The position numbers and the translations under genes are program-made. Of a DNA stretch of 64,000 nt, positions 1-62,007 are shown piece by piece (the stretch's first letter is position 1; each line of letters opens with the position of its first letter). The stretch is from Mastigias papua (taxonomy: Eukaryota; Cnidaria; Scyphozoa; Rhizostomeae; Mastigiidae): the NCBI GenBank assembly GCA_964019165.1, contig OZ025279.1, forward strand, positions 1,796,501 through 1,860,500. Direction: 5' to 3'. The notes below the pieces were generated by a model. It saw only the letters and a program-made list of their open reading frames with translations. It was not told the DNA's origin and searched no databases.

Positions 1-241
1 AGTCCATGCAACAAAATTTAAGGTGGTAAACTAGTCTTTTCACTAACCAAGGTGGCTTATAGGCAAATTTCATGCCAACATTCCACTGTGTTGGCACGGC
101 AATGTTTCTAAACGAAGTATATAGCTAGGTCTAGCTCCTATTCATGCACAAGGTTTGAATGGGGTTGGCTAAGATTAAAAAATGTTACAAGAAATCAAAC
201 AAAATGAGCATTAAAAAGTCGCAAAGTGACTGTATACTCAC

Positions 242-50093
<49,852 letters not shown>

Positions 50094-50225
50094 TTTGACT
50101 CCTCTTACACAGCATACATTTTTCTTGCTTCTTAGTAAATATTCGTCACTAATGCGAGATTATTCCCAATGGTCCAACACTCCGTGACTCTCGCCTGTTC
50201 ATTTATGTACAACAAATGGCGTCTT

Positions 50226-50239
50226 GTTGACATGGTAGC
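50226..50239. promoter_or_regulatory. RFX X-box-like site upstream of SPEF2
   Basis: GTTGACATGGTAGC, 133 bp upstream of the SPEF2 ATG. It matches 10 of 12 informative positions of the X-box consensus GTNRCC(N0-3)RGYAAC with a 2-nt spacer. RFX factors drive ciliary genes in animals, so both position and target make sense. Sequence only; binding not shown. Confidence 0.4.
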
Positions 50240-51037
50240 AAGTGAAAAAGAGTCCAATACTATTACTGGAAAAGAGGCTATCTAAAGTGTGATGCACACT
50301 CTTCATACACAGATCAGTGACACTCTATAACTTCAAGTTTTTCTCACAACATACTTTCCTGGAAGAATATACAGGATAATGTGATATAGTAAATATACTT
50401 TCAAGGAAAGCAGATATCAAAGAAAAGGTTAATATGGCAATAAGTGGAAAAGCGAGCTTCGTTTCAAAATCATTCCAACATCTGCTCGAAATCAGTCTCA
50501 CGACAGAAAGGAACTGCAAAATTGATTTCGATATCAAACAGAAACATTTCGGTTTTAGTTTTATTTCACTGAAGCATTTAGGGATTCAGCAACAATTGTT
50601 CAATCTCCAAACTTCCTTCTGAAAGTGTTGCTGTTATCTTGGCCACCATGTTTTGACAGTACCTCCCTGCGCTAATGAAATAAAACCATTCACTCTTTAC
50701 CACAGGACAAAACATGCTCCATTTCAAAATACTGATGTGCGATATGACACAAGAGAATATCACAGTAAAAACAAACAACGGGCAACAATTCTGAACTATT
50801 TGACTTTCAAAAACAATTTCCTAACTTATTTATGTGATTATTAGCACCATTTGTCAGTACTACTTTTACAAATGTAGATCCAGTTTCCCCAAACACCAGA
50901 ACCTAAACAGGAATGGTTTTATCGATTTAGATTAGTTTACTAGTACATATATGTAATATCGATATAAAATAAGTTAACAAACAAAAGAGAATCGATAAAA
51001 AAAATTGACAAATAAAAAAACGAAAAAAGTAGCTTTG

Positions 51038-51367
51038 ACTACTACACTACCGTTCAAAAAGTGTTGGGACGATTCGAAGTTTCGAAGTGCATTTATGTTA
51101 AAAGCTTCAAACAACATGCATTTGATCCTCTCCTTTCAAATAAGGCAACCGACTATTACCATGATATTGTATGTCTTAAAGAGTATAAGGCGAAAGTTGA
51201 ACTGCTTCGTAAACTCATTGGCATTTTTTACAATCTTTAGATATGCACTAATCGAAGATAAGACTATGCATATCACAATAACTTTTCTTTACCACAAAAA
51301 AACAAAGTTGACGCGATCATTCTTTTATCGAATTGTCCCAACACTTTTTGAACGGTAGTGTAGTAGT
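51038..51367. mobile_element. Tc1/mariner-type MITE, 330 bp
   Basis: Terminal inverted repeats of about 40 bp: ACTACTACACTACCGTTCAA, then AAAGTGTTGGGAC(G/A)ATTCGA, the CACTACCGTTCAAAA style of Tc1/mariner ends. The interior has an uninterrupted but unrecognisable 117-codon frame, so non-autonomous. Lies between SPEF2 and the CXorf65-like gene. Confidence 0.75.
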
Positions 51368-52034
51368 GGCCTTGAAAAGTCGAACTGTTGTATTGAGATT
51401 TAAGATTGGTGATATCAGTTACGAAATTTTCATAAGTAACTAACAAGAATATGGAAGTCTGTTATACTGAGACAGCGTTTCATGCAGGATATGGGCATGG
51501 TTTAGAGAATTTTCATTGGGGCTCCGCCTATTAACCTTTAATTTCTACGAATAGTGATCTAGCAAACATCCTTTATTCTAGGCCTTGGGTGCTGTACACT
51601 AATTTTTTATAAGAAACCGCCCTTATACTCCAGATTCTTAAGAGCTGAAATAATTCAGAGCTCAAGTTTCTTGAGAATTCCTTTTAATTTTTATGTACTG
51701 TCTTTCAAATATCATGTAAGCAAAATCGATCAATAAAACGATCTAATCAAAGAAATAGCACGTTACTACAGACGAAAAATTGCCACAGTGCATTCTTCAA
51801 ACTGGTTTGTTGTAATGGTATCTTACACAAGAATTGGATCACAGCTGTCATTTTCCATTACATGCAAATCAGTAATTCCAAAAGCTTCCCTTTTATCAAC
51901 TTAAACATTTGGAGAGTCTTCTACGTTAACATCTGATAAGAAAATCTCTTCTGAAGCACTACATTTTAAACACTATGAGCGTTCTATTTTCAACTAGGTT
52001 ACAGTCAACTCACAGTCTGCTACCTTAGTATTTA

Positions 52035-54421
52035 TCACCGAGACGGTCTTCCTTTACTCATCTTTTTCCCATTTGATACTAACAGAGACTGTGTTCTCTT
52101 GTAATTCATATCTTTGCCAATCAGCTTCTTGGTAATACTATTTCTTCCTTTAGCTTGCTGTAGCTTTCCAGCTTCTGCGGTTTTCTGGGTTTCGTCTTTC
52201 TTAATGACCTCTTCCCGCATCGTCCTGAGTTGTTGCAAGAATTTGTCATTGACAATGCTATCGTCGTTAAGCAATGGTGTGTAACTTGGATAATTCCTGT
52301 CACATTCTGTCACAAAAGAAAAATTGTCGTGGAAAAGTCATAGACATGTTCCTTTTGAAGAATTTCATCCAAATGAACTTTCATGGAAAAAGACCAACAA
52401 TTCTTCACGGCATTAACAAGAAAATTATAACTACAGCATGTTAAGCAAAAAGATTCAATCCAGTTCTGTATTTCTCATTTCTCAGAAAGTGTTCCCTCAT
52501 ATTGCTATCTCAAAATATATGAAAATATTTTCCAGTGATAAGTGTGGTTATTTTCTTTATAGATATCAAAGATCTATAAAAGATTAACATAATATACATG
52601 ATAAAGATTGACCAGTAAGAATAATTCCACCTTTAAAGTAAGCGTCATAAACAAAATGGCTGCCAACAATTTGATTCCCCATCTTAAATGAGACCTAGTT
52701 CTAACGCATTCGGCTTCCAGCTTTGCCTTGAATACAACAGTTGTAACCATTGAAAACCACGTGCACTCAAGAATTGATTCAATAAACTTACTTTCTCTTC
52801 GAACTAAAATGTAAATTCCTCGTGGTTTTAAAAATTCGTTGCCATAATTTTCTGCTCTTTCCTGTAAGAACATAATTTCCCCATTTTCGTCAGCAAGATC
52901 AATTAGTCCTAGAAAGATCAACAAGGAAATTAATTGTAACTGATTTACATGGCAGCTAATTAGCAATGCAAACCAATAGATCGTCACACAATCAAATGGT
53001 ACATCTATATGTCTCTTTATCATTCTAGTAGACAGTCTGCTGCCCCCCTAAATATGAAACTTTCTTATGTCTGCGCTGGTACATCTTTGAGATAAAGTAA
53101 ACAGACTTTCCAGTAAAGAGGGGAGAGGCATGATGCCCCTGTAAGACAGTTTGAGGCACACACCAGTTATGAGAATATCGATTCCGAGAAGTACAAGTTT
53201 GCATGATGAAGTCTATTCAATTTAATGTTACCACTATTCTGTGAGGGAGAATACCTCTCTTTGACAAACGCCTTTCTTTGGCAAATGCCTCTTTCTCCTA
53301 ATTGAGTGAACTGGACTCTGTGGTATTGTGCGTACAGATTGATAGTCTGTGCCCAATGGACATACCCTTTGCCAGATATCATTGATGCCACCAATAGTTC
53401 ATTAAATGTAAATTCGTGTGATTGAGCATAGACGTCCTTCGTACTGCATGCGAATGGTGACTAAATTTTATAGCTATTAAAGAGATGATAATTTAAAAAT
53501 AACTCACCGTCATTAAATCCATCACATTTTTCTTTGATGCACTCTAGTAACAATCTTGTTTTGCACACAGTATTGAAGAATTGCTCTTTGCCATCTAAAC
53601 ATAGCAAACGAAATTACATCCATATTCCCATTGCTTCAAGATGAAAGCTTACAACCTTCTTGAATGTGAAGATGAAAGCTTACAACTTTCTTGAATGTAA
53701 AGATGAAAGCTTACAACTTTCTTGAATGTTAAATACAATACAAGTGCTTCCAGGAAACAGAACAATTGATTTGCTGCAGGGCTATACCTGACTGGAATTC
53801 ATTGAGAATGTGTGTGCATGTAAAGAACAATAAATGTTTGCATTAGTTTATGGCGGCGTTGTTGCAATATCTTTTCAAAAGATTATCAGAAGCAGCGAAG
53901 AATGAATACTCTGGTTAAAATATTTGTCAGCTTTACAATCTTAGACGTAAGTCAAGTTCATCTAGGCGATACCAACGAGGAGCTTTACATGTCCACTGTT
54001 CAAAGTCTAAGTTTAAATATGAGATTTGCAAGGCTCGGATTTTTATTTAGAGTATGAAAAATCCTATTCCGGTTTACTTTTTATTACTAACCAACTCTCC
54101 TTTCGATTTTATTTGAAAATGTTAAGCATTTCAGTTGGTATATTTCTTTATTTTAGAACCAATAAATTTGGCCTTTGAACATACAAGAGTTAGTAAACAG
54201 TTAAACTGCATATTGATGGTAAGACGAATGCAAAATTATGCTTACTCTCCTTCATTGTAACTAAATTGTTACAATGCATCTGAAGGAACTGCAATGCATT
54301 TATGGTGTTAATTGCTAATCGATTGAAAGCCCTGAATAATTAGTTGTAAATCATCACGTAGGACAATTACAAAGGAAACAGTAAACACCACCAAACCTCC
54401 ATATTTGACGATCATAAACAT
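52035..54421 (-). CDS. CXorf65/C22orf15-family protein, 4 exons, 166 aa
   Basis: Exons: 1 54397-54421; 2 53508-53594; 3 52792-52908; 4 52035-52306 (stop included). The total is 501 nt, 166 residues. The start MFMIVKYGD resembles the family start MFIFIKHGD. It continues GKEQFFNTVCKTRLLLECIK, then IDLADENGEIMFL and YGNEFLKPRGIYILVRRE, the family's ubiquitin-like block (IDLCDETG, YASKFL..R..Y.V), then YPSYTPLLNDD and a basic Lys/Gln/Arg-rich C-terminus ending MSKGRPSR. All junctions are phase 1. The biochemical function of this family is unknown to me. A perfect X-box upstream and the neighbouring SPEF2 suggest a ciliary role by inference. Intron 1 holds a 31-bp minisatellite. Confidence 0.85.
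53638..53730. repeat. 31-bp minisatellite, 3 copies
   Basis: Units at 53638-53668, 53669-53699 and 53700-53730 start AAGATGAAAGCTTACAAC and end CTTGAATGT, differing at three or fewer positions. In CXorf65-like intron 1, 43 bp from exon 2. Confidence 0.9.
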
Positions 54422-54978
54422 TTTCACGTCTTTTCTTCGTCAGTAACACAGCTGGCACTTCCAAATTGGTCCTCTTTGGTGGTAATACCACTGCTACTTA
54501 AAATCTCGTTTCTAAATCGATAGTTGCTCACCCGAGACCGGTTAGAAATCAGTTTACTCACAGGCTGGCATCTCTTTTCATACCTGTTTACTTTATAAAC
54601 AAGAAAGCAAATCCAAATACATGCAGGAAGACACACAAAAGTACTCGTGTTGATTAATATTTCATTGTCCTTCTTAATACACGGGTATAATAAGCATGTC
54701 TGCTTTCGTATGATTTAACGTGTCCGTTCGAATTTAATTAGCTCTCTCGCTAATAGGAAAATCCCCAAACCCACGATTCTTCAAATTTTCCATGTCGATT
54801 CTCCGAGCGGGTTAGCCACACACTGTTTTGACGTGACACCACAACTAAATCGATCCTAAGCAGGAGCCTTCTTAAAAGATGGTTACCCAAGACGGCTCTG
54901 TTGTTCAATGGCAATGAAACAAAAAACCCTACGAATTAAGCGTAACTGTACTTTTTGAGGCTTGGAATTGAACATCTG

Positions 54979-54991
54979 GTAACCAAGCAAC
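54979..54991. promoter_or_regulatory. RFX X-box consensus match
   Basis: GTAACCAAGCAAC matches GTNRCC(N0-3)RGYAAC at every fixed position with a 1-nt spacer. It lies 558 bp upstream of the CXorf65-like ATG and about 780 bp 5' of the lectin-like gene's stop, so the CXorf65-like gene is the natural target. A chance match cannot be excluded for a short degenerate motif. Confidence 0.45.
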
Positions 54992-55224
54992 TACTATAAT
55001 CAGCATATGCAGCTAAAACTCACATAGTGGTTTCTAATGACGAAGTGATGTCTTAAGCCGGTCTCTCGTATTAACATATTTACACTCATGTAATGTATAA
55101 TAATTTAACGCTTAAAGCCATGATTTTGCTAATGCTGAACGAATTCTTCCTCGTAGAAATACAAAACTGGAATAGCACAAACTGAATGTGAATGCTAGGA
55201 TTCATTAATATTTCCAGCCACAGA

Positions 55225-55230
55225 TTTATT
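55225..55230 (-). terminator. Candidate poly(A) signal of lectin-like copy A
   Basis: AATAAA on the minus strand, about 93 bp 3' of the stop codon of the 55323-57706 gene. Position is right, but the motif is common in AT-rich DNA. Confidence 0.4.
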
Positions 55231-55322
55231 AAAATCTTTTCCAAATTGCAAAACAGTGCGCTTCATTCTATTTGGTATATGTATATGTATATAAATATAT
55301 ATACAGCTTTGCCACTCTATCT

Positions 55323-57706
55323 TTAAGTGTAGAAACCATACACTTCTAATTCACAAATTTCAATATAGCTCGTACTATGAGTATTTACTGTGACGTAACG
55401 TGCAATAGTACTTCCAGGACATTTCACATCGAAAATATTACTGTCATTTGGAAAAGCTAAATTCAACTGGCAGGGTGGATTTCCTATTCCACCATTATCA
55501 GATGCATTCCCCACACGAACATCGATTGCTCCCATTGCTCTGTACTTTGGTATGATACTTAGGATTCTGACTGAATGCACAACAGCAGCAGCTAGAAGGT
55601 CAACTTTCAGCCAAGCTTTTGCTTCTAAATCAGAACAAGCGCATGAAGCATAATGCTTTGCGGCTGTACTTCCATCCACTGCTAGAGAGGCATTGCTGCT
55701 GTTTTGCCATAAACTTGAAAGAGCTGAAGGTTTCCCCAAGGCAATATTTCCTAATCTTTGGAGGGCAGTCTCTTCTACAATTAGATAAAAGATTGCAGGA
55801 TTTTAATATTTTATCAGGACATTTAAGGTAGCTATATGAAGTATTTACAAAGTGAATACCTAAAACAGGCGCTGTTATTTGAAGTCGTAATTTGGTAATT
55901 TTCAAAAATGATAATGAAAAATATTCATAACTTGATGTCCTCCATTTGTGATGAACTGCAAGTTAGCAATAATAAGAAATAAGAACATGTACAAGTAAAA
56001 TATGTAAAACATCAATCGCAATCTACTATGCAGAGGAGGATCTTCTATGTTGATCAAATTGCTATGATGATCCTTCTATGTTTTCAGAAATTCTGTGGTA
56101 AACACTACCACCTAAGGTTCCTACAAGTGCTGTGCATAGAAACAGGAAGACTTTTCAATATGCTACGAAGGATCTCTTAACCATAAGACCTCAATTCTTC
56201 TTAGGAATGATTCCGAGTAAAAAAGTCTTCATTTCATTGGTTGTGCCCGCATGTTTATGATAGGAACCCTAGCTTAAGGTCTAGTCTTACAGTTCTTTAT
56301 TTTTATACCTCTTTTTAATCCCATTGATTTAAACAGCTACTTAGTATTTCTTTAACTTTAACTGCACATGTATTATTACGAAGACATTATTGCTGCTAAG
56401 TATTAAGACATTGCAAACTGTCAATTTCAATGTAAACAATTTTATAAGACACTGCTACATGAATTACACACAATTCAAGCAGAGTTCACTGCATTGAATT
56501 GAACTGGCTCCCTAATTCTCACCTGGTTGCAGTGCCAATACTAGTTTTTTAAATTGAAAAGTTCCTTAGCGATTTCGGTGTTTTATAGTATAAAATCTTC
56601 GAATTTTTGATAGTGTAGGTTCCTTGTAACAGAAACTGGTATGTCATCCTCATATGTTTCCTCCAAATGCAAGGTGTGAGACATAACTCAAACTTAGCTC
56701 TGTATAGAAGAGTCTCTGAGCCATTGAATGAGACATCTAGTCAGAATGTATTATAAGTGTAAAGTAGCTTTTGAGAATCCTTGAATTTGATATAGATTTC
56801 AAATGCGAGCCACATGCCAAGGAAGATAACTACGTCAAATGCAACAGCTATGATTTTCATATGCCTATTATACCCTAATATACAATAGAGACATGGTTTA
56901 AGCGTTAAATAAGAATAATTTCCTAATGTTTAGAAACTATTTCCATACACTCCAAGGGTATTTATCTACTGTAAGACAGATCACTTTATTGTTGCAGCAA
57001 CTAAATGCCAAATTCTCAAGCTATGTGGTACTATCATATCATTTTAGTTGTTCAACATTCACATAGAGCAATTCCCTGTAGAGGCTACCTGCAAACTATG
57101 CAGGTGGTATTAAGCATGGAGATTATGTGGCACAAAGAATGCTATAATTGCAAAAGCCAACAGACAAACTGCAAGATGCAAGCAAAAAGCAGGCCACCTC
57201 TTGATCGCACAAAATTAAAAAGTAGTAAAAAACAGCTCAATTCGAAAAAGTGAAGGAACAAACTAGTATCCCAATGGCTTAGTCCAAAAGAGAAGTGCAA
57301 GATAAACGTCACAAGAGAATTTTCGTGAGTCTTTCCATGACTGATCAGTCTAAAGGCCATAGCTTTTGAAATAGAGTAAGAGAACGTATTACTTATGAGT
57401 GACTATCATACCTTGCAAAGTTGTAACAACTAATTTCTTCCATACTGTTGACATCTTCTCCATCTCTTCAGTGGATACATCACCATGTACCATGGCATAT
57501 TCCTGCGATTCGTTACTTTGTATGACATAAGTACATTGAGATTCTCTGTCACATTGAAAAAATGCCTTATTCATTGGTCGTGCTTGGGATAACGCTCCTT
57601 GCCTGATGAGATTACCTGAGTCTTTAACAAGCTGGAAATGCGAGCCACACAGCCCTGATCCAACCGCAGTCAATGTAATGAAGTAAGTTACTGCTCTTGA
57701 ATTCAT
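55323..57706 (-). CDS. Secreted F-type lectin-like (F5/8-type) protein, copy A, 2 exons, 248 aa
   Basis: Exon 1 57412-57706, exon 2 55323-55774, phase-1 intron. The start is at the ATG of MNSRAVTYF, not the earlier in-frame ATG at 57748, because the paralogue starts the same way and a signal peptide (about residues 1-20, ending near GSGLCGS) follows directly. Residues about 20-98 have FQLVKDSG and FFQCDRESQCTYVIQ, faintly apple/PAN-like. Exon 2 is an F5/8-type C domain of fucolectin style: NIALGKPSALSS, NASLAVDG, WLKVDLLAAAVVHSVRI, IDVRVGN, NPPCQLN, ARYVTVN and the closing ICELEVYGF. The fucose-binding Arg-x-Asp-x-Cys-Cys stretch of true F-type lectins is replaced (SIIPKYR), so the ligand may differ. 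It is a probable secreted recognition or adhesion protein. Confidence 0.85.
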
Positions 57707-60700
57707 CTCCCTGCATTTAGGTACTTCTTGTCGCCTCGCCTCGTTCAATAAACGAAAAACTCATCTTCTGATCCGCGATTCTTCTTTCAGCATTCATAAT
57801 GCTTATCCATAGCTTTAATATCAAACCTTTCAATTCTGCATTCCTTAAATTAGGTTTGTTGCAACGAAAACTAAGGGTCTAATCAATGCATTGTTGCATC
57901 TTCCCTATCACCTGCACAAATTCCCTCAAGTTGGAAGTTGTTTGCTTTTTACTTTGTGTAGTAAACATCCTTTTGAAAACAACTGCAGCAATTTATCACA
58001 AAGATAAGACATGATGCAGACAGTTATGTTTGTAATTGAAAAGCCTTCAAGGCACCGCAATAATGCTATATTTCTACTTCTCCCACGTATCGGGTTTGTT
58101 GATATTGTTAGGTAAGCAGTATACAATATGTAGATGACAACTTCGTGAGAGATTCTCATAGGTGTTTGATATTCATAATGCTTGGGAAAGTCTTTGATTT
58201 GATCAAGCTACAACAGCAACAGTACAAAAGTCTGTTTTTAATTGTTTGCAACAATTTATACGAAACTACCGAAATTTCTTGGGCTATAATCCCAACTCAC
58301 ATCATTTACTCACCTTAATTTCAAGATAACCAGTAAAAAGCGACAATGGGTTTCACAAATTGCATTTATTGAATCTGCAAAGTAAAAGTAATTAGCTGAG
58401 TAGGCTAATAAGTAGATAGATAAGTACAGGAGTTAGTACCTGTGATATTCCCGCGTACAATTTTTAAAATACACTAAGAACCAACTACCATCTTGAAACT
58501 TCTAACTTCTTAAACTTCTTAAAACGAGACTTCTAATTCAACTTATTTTTACACACACAAAAATGTATCACACTGTTCAGTATCCTGGTCACTTGTCTTT
58601 AAATGCTACAGTATGTATATAAGTAGATAACCTAGCTTTCATTTTATACATTCCAATATTTATATTGTGCATATAATAAAAATATTTCGTCTCTAAATCC
58701 ATAGAACAAGGAAAAACAGAAATGTGATATCAAAAGTAAAAGATAAAAGCTAAAAGCTAAACTCGAGTAAGTAAATAAGCTTTATAAATATAGCTCATTT
58801 ATGCCTATCATTTCTATGCAACTCAGATTGATTGGAAAACAAGATTCTATGTTTATTTATTATTTTTGGCATATAGATGTGGATTTGGTGAGAAAATGAC
58901 GACTGACAAACATCGACCCTGTTCTATTCCAAAAGATGGTTGAAATAGCTTTTACCTATCTACAACCAGACTTGCAAGGCATGAGCAACAAAACAAGGGA
59001 TTCTTGCATTCTATTGATAATATGCACTGCCATGAACCTGTTCTTGACGGTATTGATAGCTCTGAAGTAAATGAAATAGGGATAGGAGAAGGAGAAAGTG
59101 AAGAGAACTTTTTGACAAACGAAGAGAGCGATATTGTTGTTTGTTTAAACGAGTATTTGTTTAGAAACTAAACTGCTTTTAAAACAGTTGCAGATTTGCT
59201 CATATTTGTACTAAAAAGCAATGCAACCTTTTGCTTTGATTAATGATTTAATTATCGTTTTCATAGCCAATTCGCATGGCTTATACATTATCTATGCAAT
59301 ACTTTCTGGTGTGACGTTTTTCTGGACAATCCTAAACTTCATGCAAATAAATTTTCAGACAAATTGCTTTAGGAAGATGTGCCTCGTCGAAAGTTTTGCA
59401 TTTAATGCATTGAACTACTGCAATGCGAAGAGGTTACTCAAATATTTCAGACTTCAAAAAAATAAAAGTGGTTTCCAAATTAGAGGCACTTACCACAAGT
59501 GAATGTAGATCAATATGTGACATTTTGGTTGCAAGTCGTTATCTTTGCAAACCAGACTTACCAGCAGTCCATGGTTGATGTTTCATTGATATCGACCTCC
59601 AAATGTGCTATGCTATTTTCATTGAAACGACAAGCGCTTCATTCTTTTCACAAATGGAGCAAAGTCAAAAGAGGGTTGAGAAAAATCTTTCTGCGATCAT
59701 CTTTCTGAATAGCAAGCTTCCTGCAGACTGAAAAAGTGAGAATTACAAAACTAAGGTATATTTGCAAGCATGTTTTATTGCAAAGACAAATTAGAGCAGA
59801 TCAGCCAAAAAGCAGGATATGTTGCAATCTATTTTCAGAAGCTGAATACAAGAGTTAAGGATTTTATCAGCTTATTTTGCAGATCGGTTTCTAAAATAAT
59901 AGCCTCTCCTTGTAGCAAACATCCATAAAAATGGAGTTATTTTACAGCAGGCAGATTTACGGCTTGGATTTATCTTGACACAGGAGACATTAATTAGTAC
60001 ATTTCGATTCTTAAATTAGTATATGTTTTGTCACTTTCTTTTTCACATATTCTTACACAACATTATATTTGTAAGCGGATTATATTTTTATTGCATTCAT
60101 CTCGTCCACAATAAGTCAACCACACGAATAGAAGAAAATACAACTCGTTGTGTTATAGATTCACATTCCATTTATTGCAGTTATAGTCAATCAATTGCTT
60201 AGCTAACTTTATTGCTATTAAAATAAATTGAGTACTTCTTTCCCAGCTAATGCTGCGCCTGATGAGATTGGCAATTCTGATTTCAAATCACATATTTTTT
60301 GAAATATGAAGCAAACTATTCTCAGTAATATGAAGGACGATTTTCATCAGCAGATTGAGCAACTATCAATGTTATTGAGTCTCAAATTTGTTCTGCCACC
60401 ATATCCTATACAGTGCATAATTATGAAGAATTGCTGCTTAGAAAAATTCGCTACTTGGTTTAATGTCCATATCTTGCTCATCAACCATGTAAAATTCTTG
60501 GGTAAGTAGTTGCATGAAGTTGAATATAGCGATTTGCTCAGACTATTAGGAGCAGAATTACGAGCAAAGAAAGACACAAGAGTAAGACGAAAGTTGATGA
60601 AATGGAGAGACACTAAAGATTGTGATAGGCTCAAAATATCTTTCCATATTGGTTGTTGATTTATAAATTGACCGGGAGTCGTCTACCATGCCTCTGTTGG

Positions 60701-62007
60701 AATTCCTTGACGGTAGTAGCGATATTAAAGATAGCTAAGAAGGTATTGAGTAATGCTGGCCACTTTCCTTCATTCTAAAGCTAACCCTTCAGAACAGTCG
60801 AGAGTACATTCATGGGAACTAGATAACTCTTAGTTCACTTCTCATACTTATAGGTGGCGTGTTTTCAGAGTGGTGATACAATGAGAAGCTACTGTCAGTT
60901 GGTAATCGTCTTGAGGAGCCATATGCAAAGCAAGCCATGAATTTCTAATTGTAAGACCTTAGAAGCTCAGTCCCCTTAGTTGTTTACTATATTTACCTTC
61001 ATATAACCTTTTGAGCCTTTTTATGACAAAATTACATTGCCTTACAAATTTCAGGACTAACTAAATCTCATTCAAATACGTCCAATAATGAAATGAGATA
61101 TGTTTTGCTTCTCTTGCTATTGATAGCTTTCATATAATTTTCTTCTTCAAAAGCTTCATACAGCATCACGTCTTGGGTTCAATTCAACAAGTAAAGAAAT
61201 TATATCGACGCCAGGCAGACTAGTAGATATAATTAAATAGCATTTAAACTCAATGACAAATTAGAAGGTCTTGAAGTGTATTCTATAAATGAGCTAAAAA
61301 TACTTCCTACACAATTTTTAAAGTTGAATACACTCGAGTTGCTTGTATTAAGTCGAATGCGTCTCGATAAACGAGTTAAATGCTTCAAGGTTTAGCGGTA
61401 GGTATGTAACGTGATGGTGCTCTATGTGCTAGTATATTTTATATTGTATATTATGTTCCTTTAGCTGTAATGTTGCGTGTGCCAATCTTGCGTTCATGTG
61501 GAGTTCTGTTGTGGGTAGTAAGCACCATGTCCAGGCAATTTGTTGCATCTGTCAATGTATCTGTCATTTGTCATGTACTGTGTGATCGTTATGTACTCTG
61601 TGTATAATGATTTAGAGGTAGTCTTTGGGCTGAGTGAAGAGTGGAAAGACCAAGGCGTGTTCTGTTTCTGGCCTTGAAGCCTACATTAGGCCTAGGCTTA
61701 AGGTCGCCTCCGGGTATGGCAAAGTGTATCAGCGCCGTCAGATACAAACACGTTGCAGATAGTTGAAGCTAAGCTAGTATTTGATCTTAAATCTCAGGTT
61801 CATTTCTATAATTCAATTTATATTTATCTATTGTCTAAATATGTCCAGCCCAACTCTCTATACTGGAAAATATCGAAAATAATTTCCAATGATACTCGTG
61901 GTATTTTCAGTGCTAACAAAACTCCTCTGGTGTATTTAAATCTTTAGATAATCTCCACAGAAGAACACAGCAACAGTATTTTTCGCGACAATCGTGCTCT
62001 TTTATGC
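57707..62007. other. Intergenic region between the lectin-like paralogues
   Basis: 4.3 kb. Plus-strand open frames at 58900-59172 (acidic, GIGEGESEENFLTNEESD), 59221-59502, 59499-59708 and 60306-60509 sit close together but lack recognisable domains and a connecting splice pattern. Possibly a decayed gene or transposon. No lectin-domain fragment is visible. Confidence 0.4.

Larger units (their letters stand above)
50094..52034. other. Intergenic region, SPEF2 promoter side
   Basis: This is the spacer between the SPEF2 start and the CXorf65-like 3' end. It contains the X-box-like site and a Tc1/mariner-type MITE at 51038-51367. Open frames here are short, without splice-consistent or family signals, and I call no gene. 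Confidence 0.6.

Noticed and set aside
57..107. Candidate SPEF2 terminal exon with AG acceptor and stop
   Set aside because: Phase fits, but the 16 residues show no similarity and the pyrimidine tract is poor; the real last exon may be outside the window.
51005..51358. 117-codon plus-strand frame as a gene
   Set aside because: It coincides with a MITE and includes its terminal repeats; no transposase motifs.
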